Shown here: positions 27,243 to 35,816 of the stretch, piece after piece | How the letters are laid out: every line of letters starts with the position of its first letter | Position numbering within the stretch: position 1 is the first letter of the stretch | Source of the DNA: Paenibacillus oleatilyticus | GTDB lineage: Bacteria; Bacillota; Bacilli; Paenibacillales; NBRC-103111 | DNA: 64,000 nt | Assembly: GCF_018998565.1 (NCBI RefSeq) | Contig: NZ_JAHNZO010000008.1 | Coordinates: 62,001-126,000, forward strand | Direction: 5' to 3' | Made by a program: the position numbers and the translations under genes | Notes under the pieces: generated by a model | Seen by the model: only the letters and a program-made list of their open reading frames with translations | Databases searched by the model: none | Told to the model about the DNA's origin: nothing

Positions 27243-28037
27243 ATGAAATTTTACGTCAGCTGCGATATGGAAGGGATTGCCGGCGTGACGCTGAGGGAAC
27301 AACTGGTAAGAGGGGAGCCGCTGTACGAAGAGGCGCGGCGGCAGCTGACGCTGGAAACGAATGCCGTGACGGTTGCGCTGCTGGATGCGGGAGCGACCCG
27401 GATTATCGTGAAGGACGCCCACGGAAGCGGCTTTAACTTCATTCCCGAGCTGCTGCATCCGGGGGCGGACTACGTGATGGGCGCGACTCGGGTCGAGAAC
27501 CGGTTTCCCGGTCTCGACAAAACGTTTGACGGCGCGCTGTTGATCGGGTACCATGCGATGGGAGGGACCCCTCTGGCCGTGCGGGATCATACGATGACCT
27601 CGCAGGGCTGGCAGTCGCTCCGGCTGAACGGCCGGCTGATCGGCGAGATCGGACTGGATGGGCTGTTGTTCGGCTTGCAGGGTGTCCCGGTGCTGTTCGT
27701 CTCCGGCGACGACAAAACGTGCGCGGAAGCCGCAAACGAGCTTCCCGGCGTCGTCGCGTACGAGACGAAGACGGCGCTCGGCCGTCATGCCGCCTTGATG
27801 AAAGCGCCGCAGCGGGTACGCAGCGAGCTGCAGGCAGCAGTGCGTCGCGCCATAGAGAACGAGAACCGTCCGAAGCCGCTCCGCCTTGAAGGGCCATACG
27901 AGCTGACGATCCGTTTTCTTCATACCGAACAAGCCGATGCGCGCAGATATGACGGAATAACAGCCGAGAGGACGGACGGGTTGACCGCCGTTTATAAAGC
28001 AGACCATTTAACCGGACTGCTGGCAGCAGCCTTCTGA
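27243..28037 (+). CDS. dppA: M55 D-aminopeptidase, DppA type
   Basis: The frame starts earlier (27168), but the ATG at 27243 has AAAGGGGAG before it and gives MKFYVSCDMEG, the exact family N-terminus (264 aa). The zinc ligands of Bacillus subtilis DppA are conserved and nearly co-linear: Asp8, Glu10, His60, His104 and Glu135, with the putative catalytic His116 in RDHTMTS. DppA forms a decamer that releases N-terminal D-amino acids such as D-Ala from small peptides. Here it would process cell-wall-derived D-peptides. No Dpp peptide-transporter genes follow, unlike the classical dpp operon. Confidence 0.93.
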   Translation: MKFYVSCDMEGIAGVTLREQLVRGEPLYEEARRQLTLETNAVTVALLDAGATRIIVKDAHGSGFNFIPELLHPGADYVMGATRVENRFPGLDKTFDGALLIGYHAMGGTPLAVRDHTMTSQGWQSLRLNGRLIGEIGLDGLLFGLQGVPVLFVSGDDKTCAEAANELPGVVAYETKTALGRHAALMKAPQRVRSELQAAVRRAIENENRPKPLRLEGPYELTIRFLHTEQADARRYDGITAERTDGLTAVYKADHLTGLLAAAF

Positions 28038-28072
28038 ACGATGAACGAATACGATAAAAAAGGTGGTTTGTT

Positions 28073-28933
28073 ATGAACAAACAATCAATCGGCGCGAAGG
28101 CGCTGCTATGGATCGAAAGCAACTACAATTCACTGACGAAGGCCGAGAAGAAGGTCGCCGACGTCGTCCTGCAGGATAAAGAAAAAGTCGTGTACAGCTC
28201 CGTGACCGATTTGGCCGAGATGGCGGCGACGGGGGAGACGACCGTGCTGCGGTTTTGCCGGAAGCTTGGCTTTCGCGGCTACCAGGAGTTTAAGCTGGCA
28301 GTTGCCCAAGACCTCGTCAGTCCGAGCGAGAACGTGCACGGGGCCATTGACGAGAACGACAAGATCGGCGAAATCGCCCAGAAAATCACCTCCAGCAACA
28401 GTCAGGCGTTGAAAGATACGATGAGCCTGCTGCAGGAAAAAGAACTGCAAAAAACGGTCGATGCGCTGCTATCGAAAAAACGAATTTTCTTTTTCGGTGT
28501 CGGGTCGTCCGGCGTGACGGCCATGGACGCGCAGCACCGCTTCATGCGGCTGGGCTTCCAAGCCTTCTGCGCGAACGATGCCCACATTATCACGATGAAC
28601 TGCGCTTTGACGGGGCCGGACGACGTGGTGGTCGGAATTTCGACGTCGGGAAGCACGAAGGATCTGGTCGATGCCGTTCGGATCGCGAACGAAAATGGCG
28701 CCACGATCGTCTGCTTGACGAACCACGCTCGCTCGCCCATCACCCAATACGCCGACGCTGTGCTGCTCGCTTCGTCGAAGGAAACGCCGCTGCAGGGAGG
28801 AGCCTTTGCCTCCAAGCTTGCACAGATTCATGTGCTTGATATTTTATCGACCATTGTGGCGCTGCGGCGCAAAGCGGAAGCATTCCAAGCGATAGAGAAA
28901 ACCGCCAAATCCGTCGTCGACAAGCTGTATTAG
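28073..28933 (+). CDS. RpiR/MurR-family transcriptional regulator
   Basis: A 286-aa protein with an N-terminal RpiR helix-turn-helix (YNSLTKAEKKVADVVL, then VTDLAEMAATGETTVLRFCRKLGFRGYQEFK). A C-terminal SIS sugar-phosphate-binding domain includes IFFFGVGSSGVTAMDAQHRF and VVVGISTSGSTKDLVDAVRIA. RpiR proteins of this type bind DNA as dimers and sense phosphorylated sugars; MurR of E. coli senses MurNAc-6-phosphate. Ribosome site AAAAGGTGG. It lies 35 bp after dppA and 187 bp before the importer operon, in the centre of the three operons that share the dyad box, and is the obvious candidate for their regulator. Confidence 0.9.
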   Translation: MNKQSIGAKALLWIESNYNSLTKAEKKVADVVLQDKEKVVYSSVTDLAEMAATGETTVLRFCRKLGFRGYQEFKLAVAQDLVSPSENVHGAIDENDKIGEIAQKITSSNSQALKDTMSLLQEKELQKTVDALLSKKRIFFFGVGSSGVTAMDAQHRFMRLGFQAFCANDAHIITMNCALTGPDDVVVGISTSGSTKDLVDAVRIANENGATIVCLTNHARSPITQYADAVLLASSKETPLQGGAFASKLAQIHVLDILSTIVALRRKAEAFQAIEKTAKSVVDKLY

Positions 28934-28962
28934 AAAATAAATTCATAAAAATAAATAAAAAA

Positions 28963-28977
28963 GGAGGAAATCTCCGC
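28963..28977. promoter_or_regulatory. dyad operator site C (candidate RpiR/MurR-type box)
   Basis: GGAGGAAATCTCCGC ends 10 bp before a -10-like TATAGT (28988-28993), so it covers the -35 position, the same geometry as site A. It precedes the importer operon starting at 29120. Confidence 0.65.
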
Positions 28978-29119
28978 CTGAATGTTGTATAGTTTAGTTA
29001 GAGGACAGCATGAAGGGGGGATTTTCTTTTTTTCGGCTATCCGGACTTAACCATAGAAAAAAATAAACAAACAATCGGAGTAGAGAGAGCCACCTGAGAC
29101 ACGATGGAGGTGGCACAAA

Positions 29120-30466
29120 ATGAAAGCGTTTCACAAAACGGGTGTCGCAGCATTTTCCCTTATCTTGGCCTCGATGGCCGGGCTGGCCGGATGCTCCGGC
29201 GGAACGGCGAAGCCGCAAGGCGATGGCGCGGGCAAGACCGATGCCGGAGGCGGCAAGCCGAAGGATAAGGTGGAGATCACCTTCTGGCATGTGTGGACCG
29301 ATAAAGACGCCGGTCCGATTACCGCGCGGGTCGATGCGTTCAACAAGAGCCAGGACCGCATTACGGTCAAGGTGCTGGGCAACCAGGATGCAACGAAGCA
29401 GCTCACGGCGATTTCCGGCGGCAATCCGCCCGACGTCGCACTGACGTACTGGAACAATATCGGCCCGTGGGCGCATGCCGGCGCGGTGCTGCCGCTTGCC
29501 GATCACCTCAAGAAGAGCAAGCTCGATACCGCGAACTTTATTCCGGCGGCTTTGGAACGGATGAAGGTGAACGATCAATATTACGCGCTGCCGTTCACGG
29601 TCAGTATGGCCAGCACGCTGATGTACAACAAGAAAGCGTTCCAGGATGCGGGCATCGCGAAGCCGCCGGAAACGCTCGAAGAGCTGTTCGATACCGCCAA
29701 AAAGCTGACCAAGCGCGAAAACGGCGCGATCTCGCAAATCGGCTTCATTCCGGATTATCCCTGGATCGATAACGTGTTCTGGCCGATTATTTTCGGCGGC
29801 GGTTGGGTGGATGCGAACGGGAAAATAATTGCCAACCAGGAAGCGAATGTCAAGGCGATCGCCTACCAGCGCAAATTTTACGAGGAGTTCGGAATGGACC
29901 AGATCGGCAAATTCCGCTCCGGTATGGGACAGCGGGGGACGCCGAACGATCCGCTGCTCACCGGCAAGCTGGCGATGATGATCGGCTGGGAGTACAACTT
30001 CCCCGACGAACGGAAGCCGGACGGCCCGATCGGCATCGCTCCGTTCCCGCATCCTGCGGACCGGCCCGATTTGAAAGGTTCGGGGATGGTCGGACCTCGC
30101 GCGGTGTTCATTCCGAAGAAGGCGAAGCATCCGGAAGAAGCGTGGGAGTTTATGCAGTATTTGATCGGTCAGGAATCGCAAGTGGAATTCTCCATCGAAT
30201 CGAAGACGATCCCGAGCTGGCTCCCGGCGCTCGACGATCCGAAGCTGCGCAAGAACGAGAAGCTGGTCATGATGCTTGATTTCTATGACCGGGCGAAAAG
30301 TAAAACGCTGCAAGGGTTCCCGAACAGCGTCTACATTAACGAATATTTGCAAGCGCTGACCGAAGAGACGGAAAAAGCGCTGAAAGGGCAGGCGACGCCG
30401 CAGGAAGCGATGGACCGCGTCGTGACGAAAATCCAGCCGCTTGCGGACAAGGCGAAGAGCAAATAA
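29120..30466 (+). CDS. sugar-binding lipoprotein of a CUT1 ABC transporter
   Basis: A 448-aa protein with a lipoprotein signal peptide ending at LAGCSGG (Cys25), then a Gly/Lys/Asp linker. The type-1 binding-protein start VEITFWHVWTDKDAGPI is followed by GNPPDVALTYWNNIGPWA and a region typical of oligosaccharide-binding proteins. Ribosome site GATGGAGGTGG. First gene of an operon whose promoter carries operator site C. Given murQ, nanE and the peptide enzymes next door, an amino-sugar oligomer or muropeptide fragment is the favoured ligand; this is inference. Confidence 0.9.
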   Translation: MKAFHKTGVAAFSLILASMAGLAGCSGGTAKPQGDGAGKTDAGGGKPKDKVEITFWHVWTDKDAGPITARVDAFNKSQDRITVKVLGNQDATKQLTAISGGNPPDVALTYWNNIGPWAHAGAVLPLADHLKKSKLDTANFIPAALERMKVNDQYYALPFTVSMASTLMYNKKAFQDAGIAKPPETLEELFDTAKKLTKRENGAISQIGFIPDYPWIDNVFWPIIFGGGWVDANGKIIANQEANVKAIAYQRKFYEEFGMDQIGKFRSGMGQRGTPNDPLLTGKLAMMIGWEYNFPDERKPDGPIGIAPFPHPADRPDLKGSGMVGPRAVFIPKKAKHPEEAWEFMQYLIGQESQVEFSIESKTIPSWLPALDDPKLRKNEKLVMMLDFYDRAKSKTLQGFPNSVYINEYLQALTEETEKALKGQATPQEAMDRVVTKIQPLADKAKSK

Positions 30467-30533
30467 CAGGGCGCGGAGGAGGGAGCAGCCTTCCCTTTTT
30501 CGAAAAACCTGATACGAAGGGAGTGAGGCCGCA

Positions 30534-31463
30534 ATGGCTCGCGTCGCTGCCGCAACGGCCGGATTCCGTCACCGGAGGAATAAAGCGTTATGGACAGGAT
30601 TACTATTTATCAGCCCGTGGATTGCCGGCTTTCTTTTGTTTCAACTCTACCCGATTGCGATGTCGTTTTATTATAGCTTGTCAGAATATAACTTATTTTC
30701 CAAGCCCGAATGGGTAGGCCTGCAAAATTACAAGAATTTGTTCGCAGACAGCAAGTTTTATTTGTCCATGTACAATACGGTTTACATCACCGTGTTCGGC
30801 CTGCTGCCGCATCTGGCGTTCGCGCTCGGCATGGCGATGCTCCTGAACATGAGCGTGCGCGGGCAGTCGCTGTACCGCACGATCTACTTCCTGCCGACGC
30901 TGGTGCCTGCCGTAGCCAGCTCCTTGCTCTGGATGTGGCTGCTCAACGCGCAGTACGGGCTCGTGAACAAGCTGCTGGCCGCCCTCGGCCTGGTCGAGCC
31001 GAACTGGCTCGTCGACCCGATGTGGACGAAGCCCGCTTTGGTGCTGATGGGCTTCTGGGGCACCGGCACGCAGACGGTGATGTACTTGGCGGCGCTGCAG
31101 GACGTGCCGAAGGTATTCTATGAAGCCGCCGAAATCGACGGCGCCGGCCGGTGGAGCCGCTTCCGCCACATCACGCTGCCGGCTATTTCTCCGATGACGC
31201 TGTTTTTGCTGATCAACGGTCTGATCAACTCGTTTCAGTTTTTCACGCAGGGGCTTATTTTCGCGGAAGCGTCCCAATCGGTGGGTGGGCCGGAAAACTC
31301 CATGCTATTCTACGCGATTTATTTGTACCAAACCGCCTTTTCGTTCCTGAACATGGGGTACGCCTCCAGCATGGCGTGGATTTTGTGCGCGATCGTGCTC
31401 GGTTTGACGCTGCTTATTTTCCGCTCGTCCGCCCGTTGGGTGTATTATGGAGGTGAGAAATAA
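30534..31463 (+). CDS. CUT1 ABC transporter permease (MalF/UgpA type)
   Basis: A 309-aa membrane protein with six predicted helices, beginning with a short basic cytoplasmic stretch and the helix LFISPWIAGFLLFQLYPIA. The ATPase-docking EAA loop is YEAAEIDGAGRWSRFRHI near residue 200. RBS GAAGGGAGTGAGG. The gene's stop overlaps the next ATG by one base (TAATG), a sign of coupled translation. No ATPase gene is present in the operon. Confidence 0.92.
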   Translation: MARVAAATAGFRHRRNKALWTGLLFISPWIAGFLLFQLYPIAMSFYYSLSEYNLFSKPEWVGLQNYKNLFADSKFYLSMYNTVYITVFGLLPHLAFALGMAMLLNMSVRGQSLYRTIYFLPTLVPAVASSLLWMWLLNAQYGLVNKLLAALGLVEPNWLVDPMWTKPALVLMGFWGTGTQTVMYLAALQDVPKVFYEAAEIDGAGRWSRFRHITLPAISPMTLFLLINGLINSFQFFTQGLIFAEASQSVGGPENSMLFYAIYLYQTAFSFLNMGYASSMAWILCAIVLGLTLLIFRSSARWVYYGGEK

Positions 31464-32344
31464 TGGCGCAAACGATGGTCGCCCGCTCCGGCTCGGGGAC
31501 AGGGGTTCGGAGAAAGCCGGGAATGCGCTACGTTCGCAAAACCGTGCTGCCGCATATTGGCTTGGCGCTCGCTGGCCTGCTGTTTTTGGCCCCGTTTGCA
31601 TGGCTTTTCATTACTTCCATCAAGTCGGAGCAGGAAATTTTCGCGATCCCGACGGTCTGGTGGCCCGACAAAATCCAATGGCTGAACTACGTGCAGGCGG
31701 TTCAGACGATTCCCTTCATTCAGTATACGCTCAACACCGTGTTCGTCTGCGTGCTGTCTGCGGTCGGGCAGCTGTTCGCTTCGCCCTTGGTGGCGTACGG
31801 TTTCTCGCGGATTGCGTTCCGTGGGCGCGACTTTTTGTTCTTCGTCATGATGGGGACGATGATTTTGCCGTTTCAGGTGACGATGGTGCCGATCTACGTC
31901 ATGTTCAACCAAATGAACATGCTCGATTCGTATTGGCCGCTCATTTTGCCGAATTTTTTCGGCGCCGCCTATTATATTTTCCTGCTTCGCCAGTTTTTTA
32001 TGAACATTCCATACGAGCTCACGGAATCGGCCAAAATCGACGGAGCGTCCGAGTTCCGCATTTATTGGCAGGTGATTCTGCCTTTGTCCCGGCCGGCGCT
32101 GTATACCGTGGCGCTGCTTACGTTCCTGCACGCTTGGGGCGATTTCCTGGGACCGCTCATTTACTTGAACGACCCGGAGAAATGGACGCTGTCCGTCGGC
32201 CTCCGGTCGTTTATCGGAGAATACAAAGTGTCATGGGGCCTTCTGATGGCCGCTTCGACGCTCTTCACGGTCCCGATCATCGCGCTGTATTTCTTCGTGC
32301 AGAAGCAGTTCATTCAAGGCATTACGCTGACAGGCTTTAAGTGA
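31463..32344 (+). CDS. CUT1 ABC transporter permease (MalG/UgpE type)
   Basis: A 293-aa membrane protein with six predicted helices and the EAA loop TESAKIDGASEFRIYWQVI near residue 195. The C-terminus QGITLTGFK is typical of MalG-like permeases. Translation is coupled to the preceding permease gene (TAATG overlap, RBS GGAGGTGAG inside the upstream gene). With the permease at 30534 it forms the channel for the binding protein at 29120. Confidence 0.92.
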   Translation: MAQTMVARSGSGTGVRRKPGMRYVRKTVLPHIGLALAGLLFLAPFAWLFITSIKSEQEIFAIPTVWWPDKIQWLNYVQAVQTIPFIQYTLNTVFVCVLSAVGQLFASPLVAYGFSRIAFRGRDFLFFVMMGTMILPFQVTMVPIYVMFNQMNMLDSYWPLILPNFFGAAYYIFLLRQFFMNIPYELTESAKIDGASEFRIYWQVILPLSRPALYTVALLTFLHAWGDFLGPLIYLNDPEKWTLSVGLRSFIGEYKVSWGLLMAASTLFTVPIIALYFFVQKQFIQGITLTGFK

Positions 32345-32409
32345 GACAGAGCATCCGGGAAATGAACATAAATGATTCGATTCCAATTCACCCATCTGGA
32401 GGAAAGCAA

Positions 32410-34158
32410 ATGAAAAAACGATCCAACATTACGGCAGCCATTCTGTCTTTGGCATTGGCCGGGGGGATGGTCATCCCTGCTGCGGGTGCATCCGCAGAAC
32501 AAACCGCACAGACGATTGCGCCTCTGGAAAATTTGGCTTTGAACAAGCCGTATACGTTCGAAACCCCGTATCCGCGCGACTCGCATTTCGGGCCGATGGA
32601 AGACGCTTATCCGGACGATACGGGCAAGCAGCTGACGGACGGCGTTTACGGCGGGACATCCTTTTCGGACAAAGCGTATGTCGGCAAGCTGTGGCAGGGC
32701 TACCGTACCTTCAAGCTCGATCTTGGCGAGCCGGTGACGATCCAGGACATTAAGGTCAGTACGCTGCAGGATTTGCCGAACGGGATCTTTTTCCCGGACG
32801 AAATCTCGTACTCGATCTCGGAGAACGGTAAGACGTGGCAGCATCTCGGTAAAGTAAAAAGCGCGCTGCCGACGACGGAAAAAGGCCCCGTGAAGCAAAC
32901 GATCGCCAAAACCGGCGTCAATACGGTCGCCCGCTACGTCTATATGGACATTCCGGCGGAATCCTGGCTGTTCGTCGACGAGATCGAGGTCATGGGCACG
33001 CGCGACAAGTCGGGCAGCAAGCTGAAGCCGAACAAAGCGCCGAAGCCGGATCAAGGGTATCCTCGTCCGGGCTCAAATCAGACGGGAGGCATTCGCGATG
33101 AAGTGCTCATTTATACCGGAGAATGGCAGTACCAGCCAAGCGACTGGGTTTCGTTCAAGAAAGAGGACTTCAAGCCGTATGTCTCTTATGTGGATCAAGA
33201 CATGAAGCGCAAGGACTTTATGTTTGACGGCTTCTTATTTTTGCCGCTCCCTGCTTTGTTAGACGGCACCAATTACGGTTCGGCGGGGAAGCCGACAAAC
33301 AAAGGTCACTTTGAAAAGTTTCTTGACCGCGTGTTCCGCGACGATTACGAGCTGGGGGCGCTGAACGAAGCGGTGAAGGAAGCGAAGGCGGATATGCCGA
33401 GAAGGAAATACGAGGCGAAGGTCGTTATCGCAATCCCATATCCGCGTACGGATCAGAGCGATTTCGGCGATGTAGACGGCGACGGCATCAGCGAGAACTT
33501 GAACGTCAAGGAGGTCGGGGAAGCGGAAGCTACGAAAAACCGGCTTAAGGTGACCAAGTGGTACGTCGACGAGGTGTACAAGCGCTGGAACGCGAAAAAT
33601 TACTCCGACCTGAAGCTCGTCTCGTTCTATTGGTTCAATGAATACATTGGGCATCAGTTAAGCGCGATGGAGCATGAGGTGTTAAAGCAGACCGGCGATT
33701 ATGTCCGCTCCAGAGGCGCGACGTTCCAATGGATCCCGTATTATTTCGCCCGGGGCTGGAACGATTGGAAAGAAAACGGATTCGATGCGGCAGCCATGCA
33801 GCCGAACTATTATTTCCATCCTGATGCTAACGTCGACCGGATGAACACGATCGCTCAAGCCGCTTATGATAACGGCATGGGCGTCGAGATCGAGCTGAGC
33901 GACGCGGCGCTGACGGACGAGAAGCTGCGTAACCGCTACTACGCATACTTGGACGCAGGAAAAGAACACAAGTTTATGAACAAATCGTACAACGTGTTCT
34001 ATCAACAGGTGAAAACGCTCTGGAAGGCTGCACAATCCAAGACGCCAATTGAGCGCGAAGTGTACGACCGCACGTATCAGTACATTAAAGGCAAGTATAA
34101 AGTAACGAATCCGCAAGAACTTCAAGCGTTAGAGCAGGAAGAGCAGGACGCGGAGTAA
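32410..34158 (+). CDS. secreted DUF4855 protein with N-terminal discoidin-like domain
   Basis: The frame opens at a GTG overlapping the permease stop, but the ATG at 32410 has CTGGAGGAAAG upstream and starts a signal peptide (KKRSNITAAILSLALAGGM, cleavage near ASAEQT), giving 582 aa. Residues about 40-200 resemble a carbohydrate-binding F5/8 type C domain (NLALNKPYTF at the start, QGYRTFKLDLGEPVTIQD). Residues about 230-560 match DUF4855, a TIM-barrel family linked to glycan use (DEVLIYTGEWQY, DFMFDGFLFLPLP, LVSFYWFNE, IPYYFARGW). It is encoded in the importer operon and probably cleaves or binds the polymer outside the cell so the importer can take up the products. Confidence 0.82.
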   Translation: MKKRSNITAAILSLALAGGMVIPAAGASAEQTAQTIAPLENLALNKPYTFETPYPRDSHFGPMEDAYPDDTGKQLTDGVYGGTSFSDKAYVGKLWQGYRTFKLDLGEPVTIQDIKVSTLQDLPNGIFFPDEISYSISENGKTWQHLGKVKSALPTTEKGPVKQTIAKTGVNTVARYVYMDIPAESWLFVDEIEVMGTRDKSGSKLKPNKAPKPDQGYPRPGSNQTGGIRDEVLIYTGEWQYQPSDWVSFKKEDFKPYVSYVDQDMKRKDFMFDGFLFLPLPALLDGTNYGSAGKPTNKGHFEKFLDRVFRDDYELGALNEAVKEAKADMPRRKYEAKVVIAIPYPRTDQSDFGDVDGDGISENLNVKEVGEAEATKNRLKVTKWYVDEVYKRWNAKNYSDLKLVSFYWFNEYIGHQLSAMEHEVLKQTGDYVRSRGATFQWIPYYFARGWNDWKENGFDAAAMQPNYYFHPDANVDRMNTIAQAAYDNGMGVEIELSDAALTDEKLRNRYYAYLDAGKEHKFMNKSYNVFYQQVKTLWKAAQSKTPIEREVYDRTYQYIKGKYKVTNPQELQALEQEEQDAE

Positions 34159-34186
34159 CGAAATCGAAGAAAAAGGGGAATGAAGC

Positions 34187-35203
34187 ATGAAGACGATCGT
34201 CACTTGCCAAGGCGAGGTGCGCCTCGAAAACCGGCCTGAGCCATCTGTGAAGGAGCATCCCAAGCGCGTCCTGGTGAAGGTGAATTACTCTTCGATCAGT
34301 CCGGGAACGGAGCTCGGCCTGCTGGCGAATCCGGCCATCCCGGACGGCTTCGCGCTCGGCTACAGCGCCGCCGGTACCGTGCTGGAGGTCGGCAGTGCCG
34401 TGGAGGGGCTGAAGCCGGGCGATTTCGTCGCCTGCTACGGCGGACCTTACGTTTATCATGCGGAGCTGTTGTCCGTGCCGGAGATGCTCTGCGCGAAGCT
34501 GAGCGGTCCCGAATCGATGCCGACGGCTTCGTTCGTCGGGCTCGGCTCCGTCGCCGTGCACAGCACGCGCAGGCTGGCCCGCCAGTTCGGCGAGACCGTC
34601 TGGGTCGCCGGACTCGGCGTGCTCGGCCAGTTGATCGCGCAGCTCGGTGACCGGGCCAACTACCGGGTGTTCGCCACGGATATGAAGGACGAACGGCTGC
34701 AGCTTGCGACCGCGTGCGGCATTGGCGACGTTCACCGTGCCGACGATCCGCTGCTTGCCGAGCGGATTGCCGCTTATACGGAAGGTCACGGCTTCGACAG
34801 CATCGCCTTGTGTGCGCACGCCACGTCCTCGCAGCTCATCGAGTCGTGCATGCAGCATCTGGCGTTTCGCGGCACTTTTGCTTTGATCGGTAACGTGCCG
34901 ATTCAGTTCTCACGCGATCTGTTTTTCGCGAAGGAAGCGGATTTCGTCATTGCCCGGGGAGGCGGTCCGGGGCGATATGATCGCCAATACGAGGAAGAGG
35001 GGCTGGATTATCCGAAATCGTACGTCCGTTGGACGGAAGGGCGCAATATGCAAGAATTCGTCCGCAACGTGGAAAACGGGCGTCTGGCGATCCGGCCGAT
35101 GATCACGCACGAATTCGCGCTGGCTGATGCCGTCGAGGCGTATGAGGTGCTGAAGCGTGAGGCGTCCTCGGCGCTTGGCGTGCTGATCCGATACGATTCA
35201 TAG
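34187..35203 (+). CDS. MDR-family zinc-independent dehydrogenase/reductase
   Basis: A 338-aa medium-chain dehydrogenase-like protein with the substrate-domain start YSSISPGTELGLLA, a GYSAAGTVLEVG turn and the cofactor motif VAGLGVLGQLIAQLG near residue 143. The cysteines of the structural zinc lobe are absent and the usual catalytic-zinc Cys position is not visible, so it is likely a non-zinc oxidoreductase of the threonine/sorbitol-dehydrogenase-like subgroup. It lies 28 bp after the DUF4855 gene with RBS AAAAGGGGAATG and is last in the operon. A role in oxidising the imported sugar is plausible. Confidence 0.8.
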   Translation: MKTIVTCQGEVRLENRPEPSVKEHPKRVLVKVNYSSISPGTELGLLANPAIPDGFALGYSAAGTVLEVGSAVEGLKPGDFVACYGGPYVYHAELLSVPEMLCAKLSGPESMPTASFVGLGSVAVHSTRRLARQFGETVWVAGLGVLGQLIAQLGDRANYRVFATDMKDERLQLATACGIGDVHRADDPLLAERIAAYTEGHGFDSIALCAHATSSQLIESCMQHLAFRGTFALIGNVPIQFSRDLFFAKEADFVIARGGGPGRYDRQYEEEGLDYPKSYVRWTEGRNMQEFVRNVENGRLAIRPMITHEFALADAVEAYEVLKREASSALGVLIRYDS

Positions 35204-35210
35204 AGAGGTG

Positions 35211-35487
35211 AAAGAGGATTCCGTGGAATTTTACGGGAATTCTCTTTGGCTTGTTGAGAAAATAAAGGTAAGAGGTTACGAGGGGGCGGGGTATCTACTT
35301 CCGGTCGCTCTTGTCTGCAGGAAATTTGATTGAAGCCGCTTAAACAGCGGATATTTCCCGCAGACAAAGGCGAACGCTATCGCTCCTCCAGTAGATACCC
35401 CGCCTCCGTATGTTTCTCTATTCTTTTCTAATGACCACTTTCTCCACAAGCTCGGGAATCCCGTGATATTCTATAGGAATCCTCTTT
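35211..35487. repeat. 277-bp imperfect palindromic element (MITE- or REP-like)
   Basis: The whole interval folds back on itself. The ends AAAGAGGATTCC (35211-35222) and GGAATCCTCTTT (35476-35487) are perfect inverted repeats. Inside, GGCGGGGTATCTACT (35285-35299) matches AGTAGATACCCCGCC (35390-35404), and TTGTCTGC-GGAAAT pairs closer to the centre near 35348. It separates two convergent genes and encodes no ORF. I found no clear target-site duplication and no second copy in the window. Confidence 0.75.
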
Positions 35488-35505
35488 TTATTAGAGGCAA
35501 GGGGA

Positions 35506-35802
35506 TCAGGTCGGAAGATTTAACGCCGTTTGAATATTTGTCCGATCCAGCTCGATTTGTTCGGGAATATGATACGGACGGTAATACCCTCTGCGCATCA
35601 TGTAATTCGTGATCTCCTCGTGGGTGGAGATCGCTTCGTCCAGCTGCTTGCGCAGGACGGTTTTGATATCGGGACTGGCGGTTTCCGTAAGCGCGATGGC
35701 GTAATTTTGGATGCCCGTTTTGGCAGCGATTAGGAAATCCATAGCAATCACTTGATCGGTCATCGTGCCCATACCGGTTAAATTTTTGATTAGCGTGTTC
35801 AT
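35506..35802 (-). CDS. yraD: spore coat F-like protein (YraD type)
   Basis: A 98-aa protein with the CotF-family pattern: MTDQVIAMDFLIAAKTGIQNYAIALTET, then helical KTVLRKQLDEAISTHEEITNYMMRRGYYRPY. CotF-like proteins are small coat or spore-associated proteins, about 100-125 aa. It is the last gene of a five-gene operon whose order and lengths match Bacillus subtilis yraG-yraF-adhB-yraE-yraD. Spacing to the yraE-like gene is 14 bp. Expected to be made late in sporulation in the mother cell. Confidence 0.8.
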   Translation of the reverse strand: MNTLIKNLTGMGTMTDQVIAMDFLIAAKTGIQNYAIALTETASPDIKTVLRKQLDEAISTHEEITNYMMRRGYYRPYHIPEQIELDRTNIQTALNLPT

Positions 35803-35816
35803 GCGTCGCTCCTTTT

